Positions 32,640-41,646 of a stretch of DNA of 64,000 nucleotides are shown here, one piece after another. Source of the DNA: CAZDAW01 sp964503685 (GTDB lineage: Bacteria; Chloroflexota; Anaerolineae; Anaerolineales; Anaerolineaceae); assembly GCA_964503685.1 (NCBI GenBank), contig CAZDAW010000002.1:1-64000 (forward strand), in the 5' to 3' direction. The translations under genes were made by a program, and so were the position numbers. Every line of letters begins with the position of its first letter. Position 1 is the stretch's first letter. A model generated the notes under the pieces. It was not told the origin of the DNA. It saw nothing but the letters and a program-made list of their open reading frames with translations, and ran no database searches.

Positions 32640-34088
32640 TTACCTTCCGACCAGGCCGGTCGAGTTAATAATTCTATCAAGCATCTCATCGAAAGCGGTC
32701 AACAGCCGAGATGCAGCTTCAAAAGCGCGCTGTTCTTTTGCTAGATTGGCGGCTTCTTCATCCAGGTTTACACCGCTTACTGATTCGCTCATTGAGTTTA
32801 ATGACTCTGCTACCATTTGGTGGTCAGTAGCGTAATCTTTGGCCTGTTCGATAGCCAATCCGAATTTTCCGACTTGCTGAGTGTAAAAGTTGTTAAACGT
32901 GGTTGTACCGCCGCCCATTAATAATTCATATTGTACATTGGTGATTGCATTCGCGTTCGAGCCATCGCCGGCTGAGTTTATTGTTTGTGCGGCTGCAATA
33001 CGACTGGGATGTCCAAGAATTTCACTGTTAATATGGATCTGCGCCGCAGCGCCGCCGGTTCCACTCAAATCAAATAAAGCCGGGCTGCGATCGTAAGGTG
33101 GGGCCGGAGGCGGGGGCGACGCCGTCCAGGTGGTATCCAGGCTATAACCGGATTGTTGCAGTTCATTGATTCGGGTAGCAAATGCTTGCGCAAGCTCATT
33201 CAATCCATTAATTTGGGTGACAATATCTTCATCGCGAGCTTCTAATAAACCTTTGATTTCGCCTCTGGGAGCGTTGATGAGTTGGCCGTTGTCTTCCCAA
33301 CGTACTTCTACCAAATTATCGTTAGCAGGATTAGGCTCAGCGGTTAACTTCAGAACTGAATTGCCCATAACTAAAATGTGCCCGCCAATAGAAACCATAA
33401 CTTCGCCATTCTCTTGCTGTTGCGATGTAGCGCCAGTCAACTCTGCCAAGCGGTCGAGCAAGACATCGCGTTTATCAGATAGATCATTGGGTTGGTCGCC
33501 AACTGAAGTTACCCGCCGGATTTCTATGTTGATGCGTGCAATTTGCTCGGCTATACTGTTAACTTCTTGCACATTCTGTTGAAGAGAAAGATCCTGGTCT
33601 TTACGGATCATTCTCAATTGTTCTGAACGCCAATTGAAAGCATCCGCTACTTGTTTGGCGCGGTCAATCAAATCTTCTCGCAAGGGAATACTCTGCGGGT
33701 CATCTGCCACGGCTTTCCAGCCTGCCCAAAAATTATCCAACTTTGAGGTGAGACTGTCGGTCGATGTCTCAGCCAGGGATACTTCCACTTGTTTAAGAAT
33801 ATCTCGTTTAACTTCCCAGCGTTTTGCTTCACCGCTTTCCTGACGATATCTTCCATCAAAAAAGTCCAGATTAAAACGCCGAATACGCTGGACATATACC
33901 CCGGTACCAATTTGTCCGGCGGTACCCATACCGATGCTGTAAGCTGTTCCGGCCGCCAGTACTGCTTCCTGACGCGAATAGCCTTCGGTGTTGGCATTGG
34001 CTACGTTGTGATTGGTAACCTGAATTGCTTGCTGGTGTGTAAGGACAGCTCGAAGCGCTAGATTAATCCCAGAGAATAATGTAGACAT
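32640..34088 (-). CDS. flgK: Hook-filament junction protein FlgK
   Basis: HAP1. 482 aa. N-terminal LFSGINLALRAVLTHQQAIQ and VTNHNVANANTEGYSRQEAV, central region with FDLSGTGGAAAQIHINSEI, and C-terminal VNLDEEAANLAKEQRAFEAA, SRLLTAFDEMLDRIIN. Typical in content, slightly short. Preceded by flgN, its export chaperone, with 17 bases between. Confidence 0.95.
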   Translation of the reverse strand: MSTLFSGINLALRAVLTHQQAIQVTNHNVANANTEGYSRQEAVLAAGTAYSIGMGTAGQIGTGVYVQRIRRFNLDFFDGRYRQESGEAKRWEVKRDILKQVEVSLAETSTDSLTSKLDNFWAGWKAVADDPQSIPLREDLIDRAKQVADAFNWRSEQLRMIRKDQDLSLQQNVQEVNSIAEQIARINIEIRRVTSVGDQPNDLSDKRDVLLDRLAELTGATSQQQENGEVMVSIGGHILVMGNSVLKLTAEPNPANDNLVEVRWEDNGQLINAPRGEIKGLLEARDEDIVTQINGLNELAQAFATRINELQQSGYSLDTTWTASPPPPAPPYDRSPALFDLSGTGGAAAQIHINSEILGHPSRIAAAQTINSAGDGSNANAITNVQYELLMGGGTTTFNNFYTQQVGKFGLAIEQAKDYATDHQMVAESLNSMSESVSGVNLDEEAANLAKEQRAFEAASRLLTAFDEMLDRIINSTGLVGR

Positions 34089-34105
34089 ACAATCACCTCA
34101 AATAA

Positions 34106-34618
34106 TTACGCGCGATGATCCACATCCCATACAACGCCTTGTTGTTCGTTTATGGGTACGCCTGGAGGTTGGTACCCAATCGAAGGCTGATAGAGACTTA
34201 ATAAGAATACCTGGGTAGCATCCAGCCACTCCAAAGTAGTTGTAGCCAGGATACGATTGGCGTTACTTAAATCCTTGGCCTGTTTGACGAGCGTCAGAAT
34301 GCCTTCATGAAGTCGACCGAGTCTGCCAGATACGCCGGGTTCCATACGGCTGATTATTTCGTTCAGGGTCAGTTTATTTGCTTCCAGTCCGCTGTTTTTT
34401 GCCATTTCTTCGGTAATCATCCGACGCGAATCTTCCAATTGGCTGATTTCATCCAACAAGACCTCTTTATCTTCGACCAGAGGAAGTAAAGCGGAAGCAT
34501 CAGCTTTTGTGAGCGCCGTATGCTCATCTTTAGTTAAAGCAATAAGTGATTGCAAAGAACGAAATTCTTTAACCAATAAATCTTCCAATGAGGTCGAGAA
34601 TTCCTGTAAATTTTCCAT
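34106..34618 (-). CDS. flgN: FlgN-type export chaperone
   Basis: 170 aa, a helical bundle with KEFRSLQSLIALTKDEHTAL and LVEDKEVLLDEISQLEDSRR, features of FlgN, the chaperone for FlgK and FlgL. Position between flgM and flgK supports the call. Family identity is low, so context weighs heavily. Confidence 0.85.
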   Translation of the reverse strand: MENLQEFSTSLEDLLVKEFRSLQSLIALTKDEHTALTKADASALLPLVEDKEVLLDEISQLEDSRRMITEEMAKNSGLEANKLTLNEIISRMEPGVSGRLGRLHEGILTLVKQAKDLSNANRILATTTLEWLDATQVFLLSLYQPSIGYQPPGVPINEQQGVVWDVDHRA

Positions 34619-34663
34619 TTGTTATCTTTTCTCCTTTGCAACCTGTTCAAACTGCAGCGGTCG

Positions 34664-34972
34664 TTATTCTTTGTTGATTATTATCGATCTCAACCGGAGA
34701 GCAAGATTATCGTAGGATATTTCATAAGCGCCGGTTTCAATTTGATCTTTCAACTGTTTCACTCTCTCATTACGCACTTCTGGCGTTTCATCAAATGCTG
34801 TTCGGGCTTTAGCCAGTTCACGAGCCTTGCTTGAAAACTCCGCTTTATCTTTTGAGCCGGTTGCATCGACGCTCAAAGATTGTTCACTGATACGTCCAGT
34901 TTTATCTACATTGTGAGCGGCTTCGGACATATTCGGCGGCAGGGGAGTGATTCCGCTATTTTCAACCTTCAT
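34664..34972 (-). CDS. flgM: Anti-sigma-28 factor FlgM
   Basis: 102 aa. FlgM holds FliA inactive until the hook is complete and it is exported. The N-terminal half is disordered and polar; the C-terminal half (about 50-100) forms the FliA-binding helices: SSKARELAKARTAFDETPEV, RNERVKQLKDQIETGAYEIS. First gene of the flgM-flgN-flgK-flgL-fliW-csrA operon behind a sigma-28 promoter, giving autoregulation. Confidence 0.92.
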   Translation of the reverse strand: MKVENSGITPLPPNMSEAAHNVDKTGRISEQSLSVDATGSKDKAEFSSKARELAKARTAFDETPEVRNERVKQLKDQIETGAYEISYDNLALRLRSIIINKE

Positions 34973-35017
34973 GTTTCGTTCCTCCAGAACTAATTAAATA
35001 GAAATTCCATTTCCTAT

Positions 35018-35044
35018 ATATCGGTATTATTTTAAAATACTTTA
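35018..35044 (-). promoter_or_regulatory. Sigma-28 promoter of the flgM operon
   Basis: On the minus strand TAAAGTAT (35037-35044), 11-base spacer, ACCGATAT (35018-35025): seven of eight and six of eight matches. The -35 element overlaps the stop codon of the upstream rod gene (35042-35044). Confidence 0.82.
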
Positions 35045-35773
35045 CTTCCTCATATTAATTGCCTGTGAAATCATTTGATCGGTATAGGTAAAAGACCGCG
35101 CGGCCATTTGATATGAGCGTCCGAGTACTATCATACTTGTCATTTCCTCAGAGAGACTGACGTTTGATCGTTCCAGAGTTGATGCGAGTATCGAACCATA
35201 ATGTTCGGTCCCAGCGACACCTGATTGCACCTGCCCCGATGCTTCTGTTTCCAACCAGCAATTGTCGCCATAACCTTCCAAACCAGTCGGACATGGGAAA
35301 CGGCTGATCAGAATGGTTCCAACTTTTTTCTGAGTATCGCCAACGTTAGCCATGACGCTGCCATCAGGCTTGACATAGTAGTCCGTTGCTTCCTGAGGGA
35401 TATTCCCCTCCCAAACAAGCGGATAACCCTTTGCATTAACGAGCTGTCCCTCTGCATTCACATGGAATTGACCGTCACGAGTATAAGCGACTTTCCCATC
35501 TGGCAACGTTACTGAAAAATAACCCTCGCCCCGAATTGTTAAATCCAATGGATTCTCCGTTGTTTGCAATGTGCCCGGTTTCATGGATTGAGACGTGTCT
35601 GCAATCATGACCCCGTTTTGAGTTTGCTGGAATAGTTCCTGAAAGTTCATTCGGTCTTTCTTGTAACCAATGGTATTGATATTTGAAATGTTACTTGCTA
35701 CAGTATCCAGGTTACTTAGACGAGAAAGCATCGATGCACGGTTGATATTTATTATTTCACTTAATGACGCCAT
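35042..35773 (-). CDS. flgF: Flagellar rod protein, FlgG/FlgF family (second copy)
   Basis: 243 aa. N-terminal MLSRLSNLDTVASNISNINT, central PLDLTIRGEGYFSVTLPDGK and AYTRDGQFHVNAEGQLVNAK, C-terminal STLERSNVSLSEEMTSMIVL, GRSYQMAARSFTYTD. Two such genes lie in tandem; they supply the middle and distal rod. Which is FlgF and which FlgG is not certain. The N-terminus is slightly diverged. Confidence 0.82.
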   Translation of the reverse strand: MASLSEIININRASMLSRLSNLDTVASNISNINTIGYKKDRMNFQELFQQTQNGVMIADTSQSMKPGTLQTTENPLDLTIRGEGYFSVTLPDGKVAYTRDGQFHVNAEGQLVNAKGYPLVWEGNIPQEATDYYVKPDGSVMANVGDTQKKVGTILISRFPCPTGLEGYGDNCWLETEASGQVQSGVAGTEHYGSILASTLERSNVSLSEEMTSMIVLGRSYQMAARSFTYTDQMISQAINMRK

Positions 35774-35811
35774 ATTATTCTCCAGATATGCTACGCTGAA
35801 TCATTCCCGAT

Positions 35812-36630
35812 CTATAAAACGCGTCCAAGGGTGGTAATTGAACGCCCAACCAACTCGTCTTGCAGTTGCACAACTTTTTGCGCCGATTCATAAGCGCGGG
35901 TGACCGATATCATTTGGGTCATAATTTCTGATGCATTTGCATTGGATGCTTCAAGGTAACCCTGTTGGACCGTACCTGGCTCATTTCCGGTTGGAGCAAC
36001 CTTGCCGATGAAGGTATTGTTTTCGCCCCGTTGCAATTCATTTTCGGGGTCATTGAACATAGCGATTCCTAATTCGCCAACGGCCACTCCATCCACCTCC
36101 ATTTGACCGTTGGTCAATACGGTAAAGTCTCCTTCAGGCAGTGTTATAGGTTGACCTGAATTATTCAATACCTGATACCCTTCTACAGTCACAAGCTGCC
36201 CTGACGCATCACGGTGGAAACGACCGTCGCGAGTATATCGTTCGCCTTGAGGGGTGTTAATTCGGAAGAAGCCTTCGCCGTGTATGGCCAGGTCAAAATC
36301 TTCGCCTGTGCTTTTTATGGGACCGGTGGAATAGTCAGTAACTTCTTCGTTGATTTCAACGCCTAAACCCAGGTCGCCTAAATAATCGAGTTGAGTGTTA
36401 GTGGTTTTGCCAATTGTAACCAAAACAGGGTTGGTTAATGCCACACTGGGTAAATCAGTTGATGAGGTTGATGCTTGATTGACAACTGGCTTCTGTACAT
36501 AATCATCCATGGTGAGGAGTATTTGCTTAAAGCCAGGAGTATCCAAATTGGCGATATTATGCGCCAGGGCTTTTTGCCGGTTAATCCCGGCGAGCATGGC
36601 AGAAGCTGCTGAATATAATGCTTTTATCAT
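35812..36630 (-). CDS. flgG: Flagellar rod protein, FlgG/FlgF family (first copy)
   Basis: 272 aa. N-terminal ASAMLAGINRQKALAHNIAN, central DFDLAIHGEGFFRINTPQGE and YTRDGRFHRDASGQLVTVEG, C-terminal GYLEASNANASEIMTQMISV, TRAYESAQKVVQLQDELVGR. The longer length and full C-terminus fit FlgG better than the neighbour. The start overlaps the preceding gene by four bases. Confidence 0.82.
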   Translation of the reverse strand: MIKALYSAASAMLAGINRQKALAHNIANLDTPGFKQILLTMDDYVQKPVVNQASTSSTDLPSVALTNPVLVTIGKTTNTQLDYLGDLGLGVEINEEVTDYSTGPIKSTGEDFDLAIHGEGFFRINTPQGERYTRDGRFHRDASGQLVTVEGYQVLNNSGQPITLPEGDFTVLTNGQMEVDGVAVGELGIAMFNDPENELQRGENNTFIGKVAPTGNEPGTVQQGYLEASNANASEIMTQMISVTRAYESAQKVVQLQDELVGRSITTLGRVL

Positions 36631-37043
36631 CTATAAACCTCCATTGTTGATTTACTGACCTGATTCAGGTTAAGCACCAATCGAATTTCATCACGCGTCA
36701 TTCCCATCTGACGAGCTATATCGATATCACCCATGCCGCCTGCGGCCATCGCATTGATAATCTGATTTCGTTCTGTCGGCGAGGATTGAGGAATCTGATT
36801 GCTTTGAGGCGACTTTTGTTGCGCGGCGGAAATCAGTGTGCGAAAATCATCCTGCGCCATCAGTCCGGTGGAAGTTGTTGATAACCTGGGTTCCTGGGTG
36901 GTTTTTACGAGGTTGCGCAAATTGGTAACAACCGGCGATAGCCGTTCCGCCTGTGACTGGTTACCCTTGTTGAGGGCTGTTTCGCGTGCTAATTGGATCA
37001 GGTTCAGAGTATCGGAAAGCAAATTAGAAGATATTGTGTTCAT
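36627..37043 (-). CDS. Small protein with C-terminal helix-turn-helix-like segment
   Basis: 138 aa. A helical N-terminal half, a Gln/Ser-rich linker and a C-terminal segment RNQIINAMAAGGMGDIDIAR-QMGMTRDEIRL that reads as a helix-turn-helix of the DUF2802/DUF6115 type seen in flagellar operon proteins such as SwrB-like ones. It lies between fliA and the rod genes. Function is unknown; I do not recognise a close family. Confidence 0.55.
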   Translation of the reverse strand: MNTISSNLLSDTLNLIQLARETALNKGNQSQAERLSPVVTNLRNLVKTTQEPRLSTTSTGLMAQDDFRTLISAAQQKSPQSNQIPQSSPTERNQIINAMAAGGMGDIDIARQMGMTRDEIRLVLNLNQVSKSTMEVYR

Positions 37044-37046
37044 AAC

Positions 37047-37928
37047 TTAAAATCCTTTGCTTGCCATATTGCGAGTATTATGCGGGCGTCCATCGTGAGC
37101 TATGTTTTTTGAATGGCGTTGTGCTGGCTGATGTGCAGTACTCGTTGATTTTTGCGCCACAGCCAGATTGTTTTCATAATTTGACAGGATCGCTTTAAGG
37201 CTGGTTATCGCACGAGCGTGTAGCTGGCAGGCTCGCGATTCTGATATTTCTAATACGGCTCCAATTTCTTTTAGGGTTAGATCTTCGTAATAATATAGTG
37301 AAAGTACAAGCTGCTCTCTTTCAGGGAGGGCTTTTAGGGCTGATATCAGCCGTATTTTTAGTTCCTCTTCGTCCAAAATTTCGGAAGGATCCGCTTGATT
37401 CTCATCTGCGAGTAATTCGTGCAATGAAACGTCTGCTTCACTATCTGATTCAACAATTGTATCCAGTGACATAATGACTCTGCTTGAATCGATTAAAGCC
37501 TGATGCACTTTGGGTAGATCAAGATCGAGGTGGATTGCCAGTTCCTCATCGGTTGGAGCGCGTTCCAGAGTTCCCCAGAGTGTCATCATGGCATTTTGCA
37601 CAGACCGGGCTCTCTGACGAGCAGTTCGCGAAAGCCAATCCAGAGACCGTAAGTAATCGAGGACTCTACCGCGTATTCGCAAAGTGGCGTAAGTAGAAAA
37701 CTGGGTACCGAAACTTGCATCGAAACGGTCAATAGCCTCAATGAGTCCCAATAAACCCTGACTTACGAGGTCTTCATAATCGGCTCCCATTTCTTGCGAC
37801 ATCCCCAGCCGTCCTAGAATATAATGAACCAACGGGATAAAGTGCAGAATTATTTCTTCCCGTATCTGAGGATCATGAGAGGAGATATATCTGGAAATCA
37901 GATCAGCTTCACCGTTTTGAGGAGTCAT
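37047..37928 (-). CDS. fliA: Flagellar sigma factor FliA (sigma-28)
   Basis: 293 aa. Region 2 reads DLVSQGLLGLIEAIDRFDAS, FGTQFSTYATLRIRGRVLDY and LRSLDWLSRTARQRA; region 4 reads LPEREQLVLSLYYYEDLTLK-EIGAVLEISESRACQLHARA, both hallmarks of FliA/WhiG sigma factors. A 40-residue polar tail follows region 4. It should drive the three sigma-28 promoters found before flagellin, fliS and flgM, under control of FlgM. Confidence 0.95.
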   Translation of the reverse strand: MTPQNGEADLISRYISSHDPQIREEIILHFIPLVHYILGRLGMSQEMGADYEDLVSQGLLGLIEAIDRFDASFGTQFSTYATLRIRGRVLDYLRSLDWLSRTARQRARSVQNAMMTLWGTLERAPTDEELAIHLDLDLPKVHQALIDSSRVIMSLDTIVESDSEADVSLHELLADENQADPSEILDEEELKIRLISALKALPEREQLVLSLYYYEDLTLKEIGAVLEISESRACQLHARAITSLKAILSNYENNLAVAQKSTSTAHQPAQRHSKNIAHDGRPHNTRNMASKGF

Positions 37929-37935
37929 CAGTTAT

Positions 37936-38271
37936 TTAAGCCTCAACTTCTTTCGTGTGATTGGCTAATTTTTCTTCTTCGATCATTTGCTCTGCCTGAG
38001 CGCTGACGGCTTTCATGGTGCCGTCTGTAATTATCCAACTTATTATCCACATGACGATCCCGACAATAACGATTGCGGCGCATGTGCGTGTGATAGCCAG
38101 AACGAGGCCGCTTCCGGAAAGTAAAGAAGTAACGGCAGTTATGATGCCAGACAGGGTGACGATTATGAAAGCTGTTGTATACGTGAACTCTAAAATTACT
38201 GGCAATTTAGGGTAATTTTCGCGGCGCTGGATCTTTTTGGGCTTAGGTTTTTTTGCTTCTTTTTTACTCAT
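37936..38271 (-). CDS. Small membrane protein between flhF and fliA
   Basis: 111 aa: a Lys-rich start, two membrane helices (about 28-52 and 55-80), a polar end. It starts four bases inside flhF (ATGA). This is where flhG (ylxH), the MinD-like partner of FlhF, is found in most species; here it is replaced by this unrelated protein. I do not recognise it. A role in FlhF placement is only a guess from position. Confidence 0.6.
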   Translation of the reverse strand: MSKKEAKKPKPKKIQRRENYPKLPVILEFTYTTAFIIVTLSGIITAVTSLLSGSGLVLAITRTCAAIVIVGIVMWIISWIITDGTMKAVSAQAEQMIEEEKLANHTKEVEA

Positions 38272-39536
38272 AATCTAACCTCCTCTTTAAAGAGGGCCAT
38301 CACAAAATCGTGAATATTGGCGGGTCGTAAATCTTCCAATACACGTGTTCCCGTTGTGAAATAGGTAATGGGTAATTTGGATCGACATAAGACGTTAAAA
38401 ATGCTTCCATAACTGCGGGTTTCATCCATCTTGGTTATAATTAATCCATTAATACCAAAGATACCCAACGCAGCTATCGTTTCGTTGATATCCTCTTCTT
38501 TTGTGGCTGCAGATGCTACAAGATATGTGGCGCGGTTTGGAAGCGCGGTTAAGAATGCACCTAATTCAATTACCTTAGGTTGATTGCGAGGATTGCATCC
38601 CGGCGTATCGACGATTACCATGCAATCTTGCGGCTGGTTTGCCGCGATCTCAGATAATTCTTCCGGGGTATAAGCCAGAAAAAGCGGGATGTTGAGCGTG
38701 TCCGTAAAAACCCGCGCTTCTGCGATGGCGCCGGTTCGGACGGTATCGGCGCTTACCCAGACAACCTTTTTATTCAAACTAAGGCGGCGGGCAGCAAGTT
38801 TGGCGCAGGTGTTGGTCTTGCCGCTTCCAGTTGCTCCAACCAGGCAAACGATGCGATTGTTTATCGATGCCTCTTCAGAAGATTTGATGCATGCTTCAAG
38901 TTGCCGGCCAATAAATTGGCGAACTCGATTCTCATCAACCAATGAATTAGGGTTAAGTGTTTCCAAACAGGTCGCAATCAGCCGATTGACAAATTTACGA
39001 TCAACGCCCTGTTCAAGCAATTGATGATAACTGTCTTCTAATAAGACAGGCATATTAGCAGGAACCTGAACATTGATCAATTCTTGTGTCTCAGGCTTTT
39101 GGGGAGGCGTCTTCCCGTTCTTCTTTTTCGGCGGCTCTTGCACTGGCAGTTTATCTAAAACTTCTAAAACAGATAATTCTTCGGGCTTTGGGGGAGTCGC
39201 CCCATTTACAACCGGTACAACCGGTGGCAGTTCGACTGCCCTTTTGAGGTTGGGCGTTGTTTTTGATGCAGGCTTTGGGGATTCTGGTAAAGCCGCCGGT
39301 TTAGGTTCAACTTTTGCCGGAGTGACTTTAGGAGCTTCCAGAGCTTTTTTTTCATTTTCTTCGGCTTGTAAACCTTGCATGGCAATAACTTCCACAATTG
39401 GTTTTCGCCAGACTTGCCATGCAGGGCCTCCGGGAACTTGCCGCGCCGATACGATGATTGCCTCAGGTCCAAGCTCTTGCTTGATCTGTTGGAGAGCAGT
39501 CATCATATTTGGAGCGCGAAATGTACGAGTTTTCAT
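38268..39536 (-). CDS. flhF: Flagellar SRP-like GTPase FlhF
   Basis: FlhF sets number and placement of flagella. 422 aa: the B domain start MKTRTFRAPNMMTALQQIKQ-ELGPEAIIVSARQ, a Pro/Lys-rich linker (about 75-150), then NG domain with IVCLVGATGSGKTNTCAKLA (about 225-245), KKVVWVSADTVRTGAIAEAR, VIVDTPGCNPRN and ITKMDETRSYGSIFNV. Between flhA and the small membrane protein; no flhG in the window. Confidence 0.94.
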   Translation of the reverse strand: MKTRTFRAPNMMTALQQIKQELGPEAIIVSARQVPGGPAWQVWRKPIVEVIAMQGLQAEENEKKALEAPKVTPAKVEPKPAALPESPKPASKTTPNLKRAVELPPVVPVVNGATPPKPEELSVLEVLDKLPVQEPPKKKNGKTPPQKPETQELINVQVPANMPVLLEDSYHQLLEQGVDRKFVNRLIATCLETLNPNSLVDENRVRQFIGRQLEACIKSSEEASINNRIVCLVGATGSGKTNTCAKLAARRLSLNKKVVWVSADTVRTGAIAEARVFTDTLNIPLFLAYTPEELSEIAANQPQDCMVIVDTPGCNPRNQPKVIELGAFLTALPNRATYLVASAATKEEDINETIAALGIFGINGLIITKMDETRSYGSIFNVLCRSKLPITYFTTGTRVLEDLRPANIHDFVMALFKEEVRL

Positions 39537-39542
39537 CCCGAA

Positions 39543-41642
39543 TTACTCCGTAACTACTTGTTGCGACATGATATCGACCATGCCATGAGCTCGCACTTTT
39601 GTCCCCTGGCTGACTTCTGAAAAGGCCAAAACAACCAGGTTGGGCAAAGATTGTTCAATCAAACGTCGAAATGCCAGACGCAACTCTCTGGGACATAATA
39701 ACAGCGGGTAATAGCCTTTTTGCGCCAATTGCTCCATCTGTTCGCCTGTTTTCTTTAAGATGGCCTGTGCAGTAGGGGCATCCAATTGAAACCCCAATCC
39801 ATTTTCCGCCGGCCCTAAAGCGCCTCGTAGCATAGTTTCAAGTTGGGGCGATAAAGTGAATACGTGAAGATACCCATCATTATCTCGATATTGATTTGAT
39901 AAAGCTCTTGCCATCGTTTGGCGCACAGCTTCAGCCAGAATATTGGTATCTCTTGTAATGGGAGCGTTGTTTGCCAACACTTCCAATATGCCACCCAGAT
40001 CTCGTATTGGGACCCGCTCCCGGAGCAAATTCCGCAACACTGATTGAACCTCACCCAATGTCAGTAGCTCTGGGATAACGCCTTCAACTGCGGCGGGAGT
40101 TTTTCGTCTGAGTTGCTCAAGCATTTCCTGAACCATCTGGCGATTTAACAACTCTGGCGAATTGGCGCGGACAACTTCAGTCAAATGGGTACTTAAAACC
40201 GAGAGGGGATTAACGACGGTGTAGCCGAGTAACTCTGCACGACCTTTTTCTGCCTCTCCGATCCAAATCGCGGGGAGGCCAAAAGCTGGCTCAGTTGTTG
40301 GTATACCGCGCAGTTTTTCTTCCGACTCAGACCCGGGGATAGCTAATAACTTATCCGCTATTAATTCGCCCCGCGCTACTTCCTGGCCGCGAATTTTTAT
40401 CCGGTAAGCCTGGGGTGGAAGGCGTAAATTATCCCTTATGCGTACAATGGGTAAAATCAACCCGATCTCGTTCATCAACTGGCGGCGAATTGCGGTTACC
40501 CGGTGAAGCAAATTATCCTGGGCAAATTCGTCTATAAGCGATATCAGGCCATAGCCAATTTCCAATTCCAGTGGATCGACCACAACCATTCCCAGCATAT
40601 CATCCGGGCTTTCAGGTTCAATCGCTTTGGGCGCTGGAATAATCTCCGGTACAGCGCTTTTCGCTTTATCGGCTTTCCAGATAAAATAGGCGCCTGCTCC
40701 TAATGCGCAGCTTACTAAGATAAATGGTATTTTGGGAATACCGGGCACGATTGCCAGAGCGGCGATGATGATTGTGCCAAAAGTCATACTATTTAAATTG
40801 GAAAGCTGACTGAATAAATTCTTACCAAAGGATGCATCGGATGATGACCGGGTTACAATTAAACCCGCGGCAGATGAGACTAACAGCGCAGGAATTTGAA
40901 TCGCCAAGCCTGCTCCTACAGTGAGAAGGGTATAGGCTTGCAAAGCATCCAACAAGGACAAGCCCCGTTGCAGAACGCCGATGACAAATCCGCCAAGAAT
41001 ATTAACCAGAATAACGACGATTGCTGCAACTGCATCACCTTTAACAAATTTACTGGCGCCATCCATCGAGCCGTAAAAATCAGCCTCACTTGCGATCTGT
41101 TTTCTGCGTTCCCTGGCTTGTTCTTCGTTAATGATGCCTGCGTTTAGATCAGCATCGATTGATAACTGTTTACCTGGCATTGCGTCCAAGGTGAAACGAG
41201 CTGCTACTTCAGCCACGCGTCCAGAGCCATTGTTGATAACCACGAATTGGATGATCATCAGCATTAAGAATACAACCACACCGACGATGTAATTTCCGCC
41301 TACGACGAGATTACCAAAAGTAGAAACGACCTGGCCTGCATCACCCTGCAATAAGATGAGACGGCTTGAAGCGATATTCAACCCCAAACGGAACATGGTG
41401 ATTAGCAACAGCATCGTTGGAAAAGACGAGAATTCCATCGGCTTGTTGACATAAACGGTCAGCAATAAAATGCCGATGGATAAGGCAAGATTAATGACAA
41501 TCAGAAAATCGATAACTGTCGCCGGTAATGGAATAATCAACAATGCAACGATAATGACGAGGCTTAAGGCTATTGCGGCATCAGTGGATTTCAGCAATGA
41601 GCGCAGATCTAATAAAGGAGAAGAAGATGTTGTAGTTGTCAT
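39543..41642 (-). CDS. flhA: Flagellar export gate protein FlhA
   Basis: 699 aa: seven to eight membrane helices in the first 330 residues, with the FHIPEP-region equivalent FTLDAMPGKQLSIDADLNAG (about 145-165), and a large cytoplasmic domain (about 345-699) that binds chaperone-substrate complexes, with VRIRDNLRLPPQAYRIKIRG, AIWIGEAEKGRAELLGYTVV. Directly after flhB. Confidence 0.96.
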   Translation of the reverse strand: MTTTTSSSPLLDLRSLLKSTDAAIALSLVIIVALLIIPLPATVIDFLIVINLALSIGILLLTVYVNKPMEFSSFPTMLLLITMFRLGLNIASSRLILLQGDAGQVVSTFGNLVVGGNYIVGVVVFLMLMIIQFVVINNGSGRVAEVAARFTLDAMPGKQLSIDADLNAGIINEEQARERRKQIASEADFYGSMDGASKFVKGDAVAAIVVILVNILGGFVIGVLQRGLSLLDALQAYTLLTVGAGLAIQIPALLVSSAAGLIVTRSSSDASFGKNLFSQLSNLNSMTFGTIIIAALAIVPGIPKIPFILVSCALGAGAYFIWKADKAKSAVPEIIPAPKAIEPESPDDMLGMVVVDPLELEIGYGLISLIDEFAQDNLLHRVTAIRRQLMNEIGLILPIVRIRDNLRLPPQAYRIKIRGQEVARGELIADKLLAIPGSESEEKLRGIPTTEPAFGLPAIWIGEAEKGRAELLGYTVVNPLSVLSTHLTEVVRANSPELLNRQMVQEMLEQLRRKTPAAVEGVIPELLTLGEVQSVLRNLLRERVPIRDLGGILEVLANNAPITRDTNILAEAVRQTMARALSNQYRDNDGYLHVFTLSPQLETMLRGALGPAENGLGFQLDAPTAQAILKKTGEQMEQLAQKGYYPLLLCPRELRLAFRRLIEQSLPNLVVLAFSEVSQGTKVRAHGMVDIMSQQVVTE

Positions 41643-41646
41643 GATA

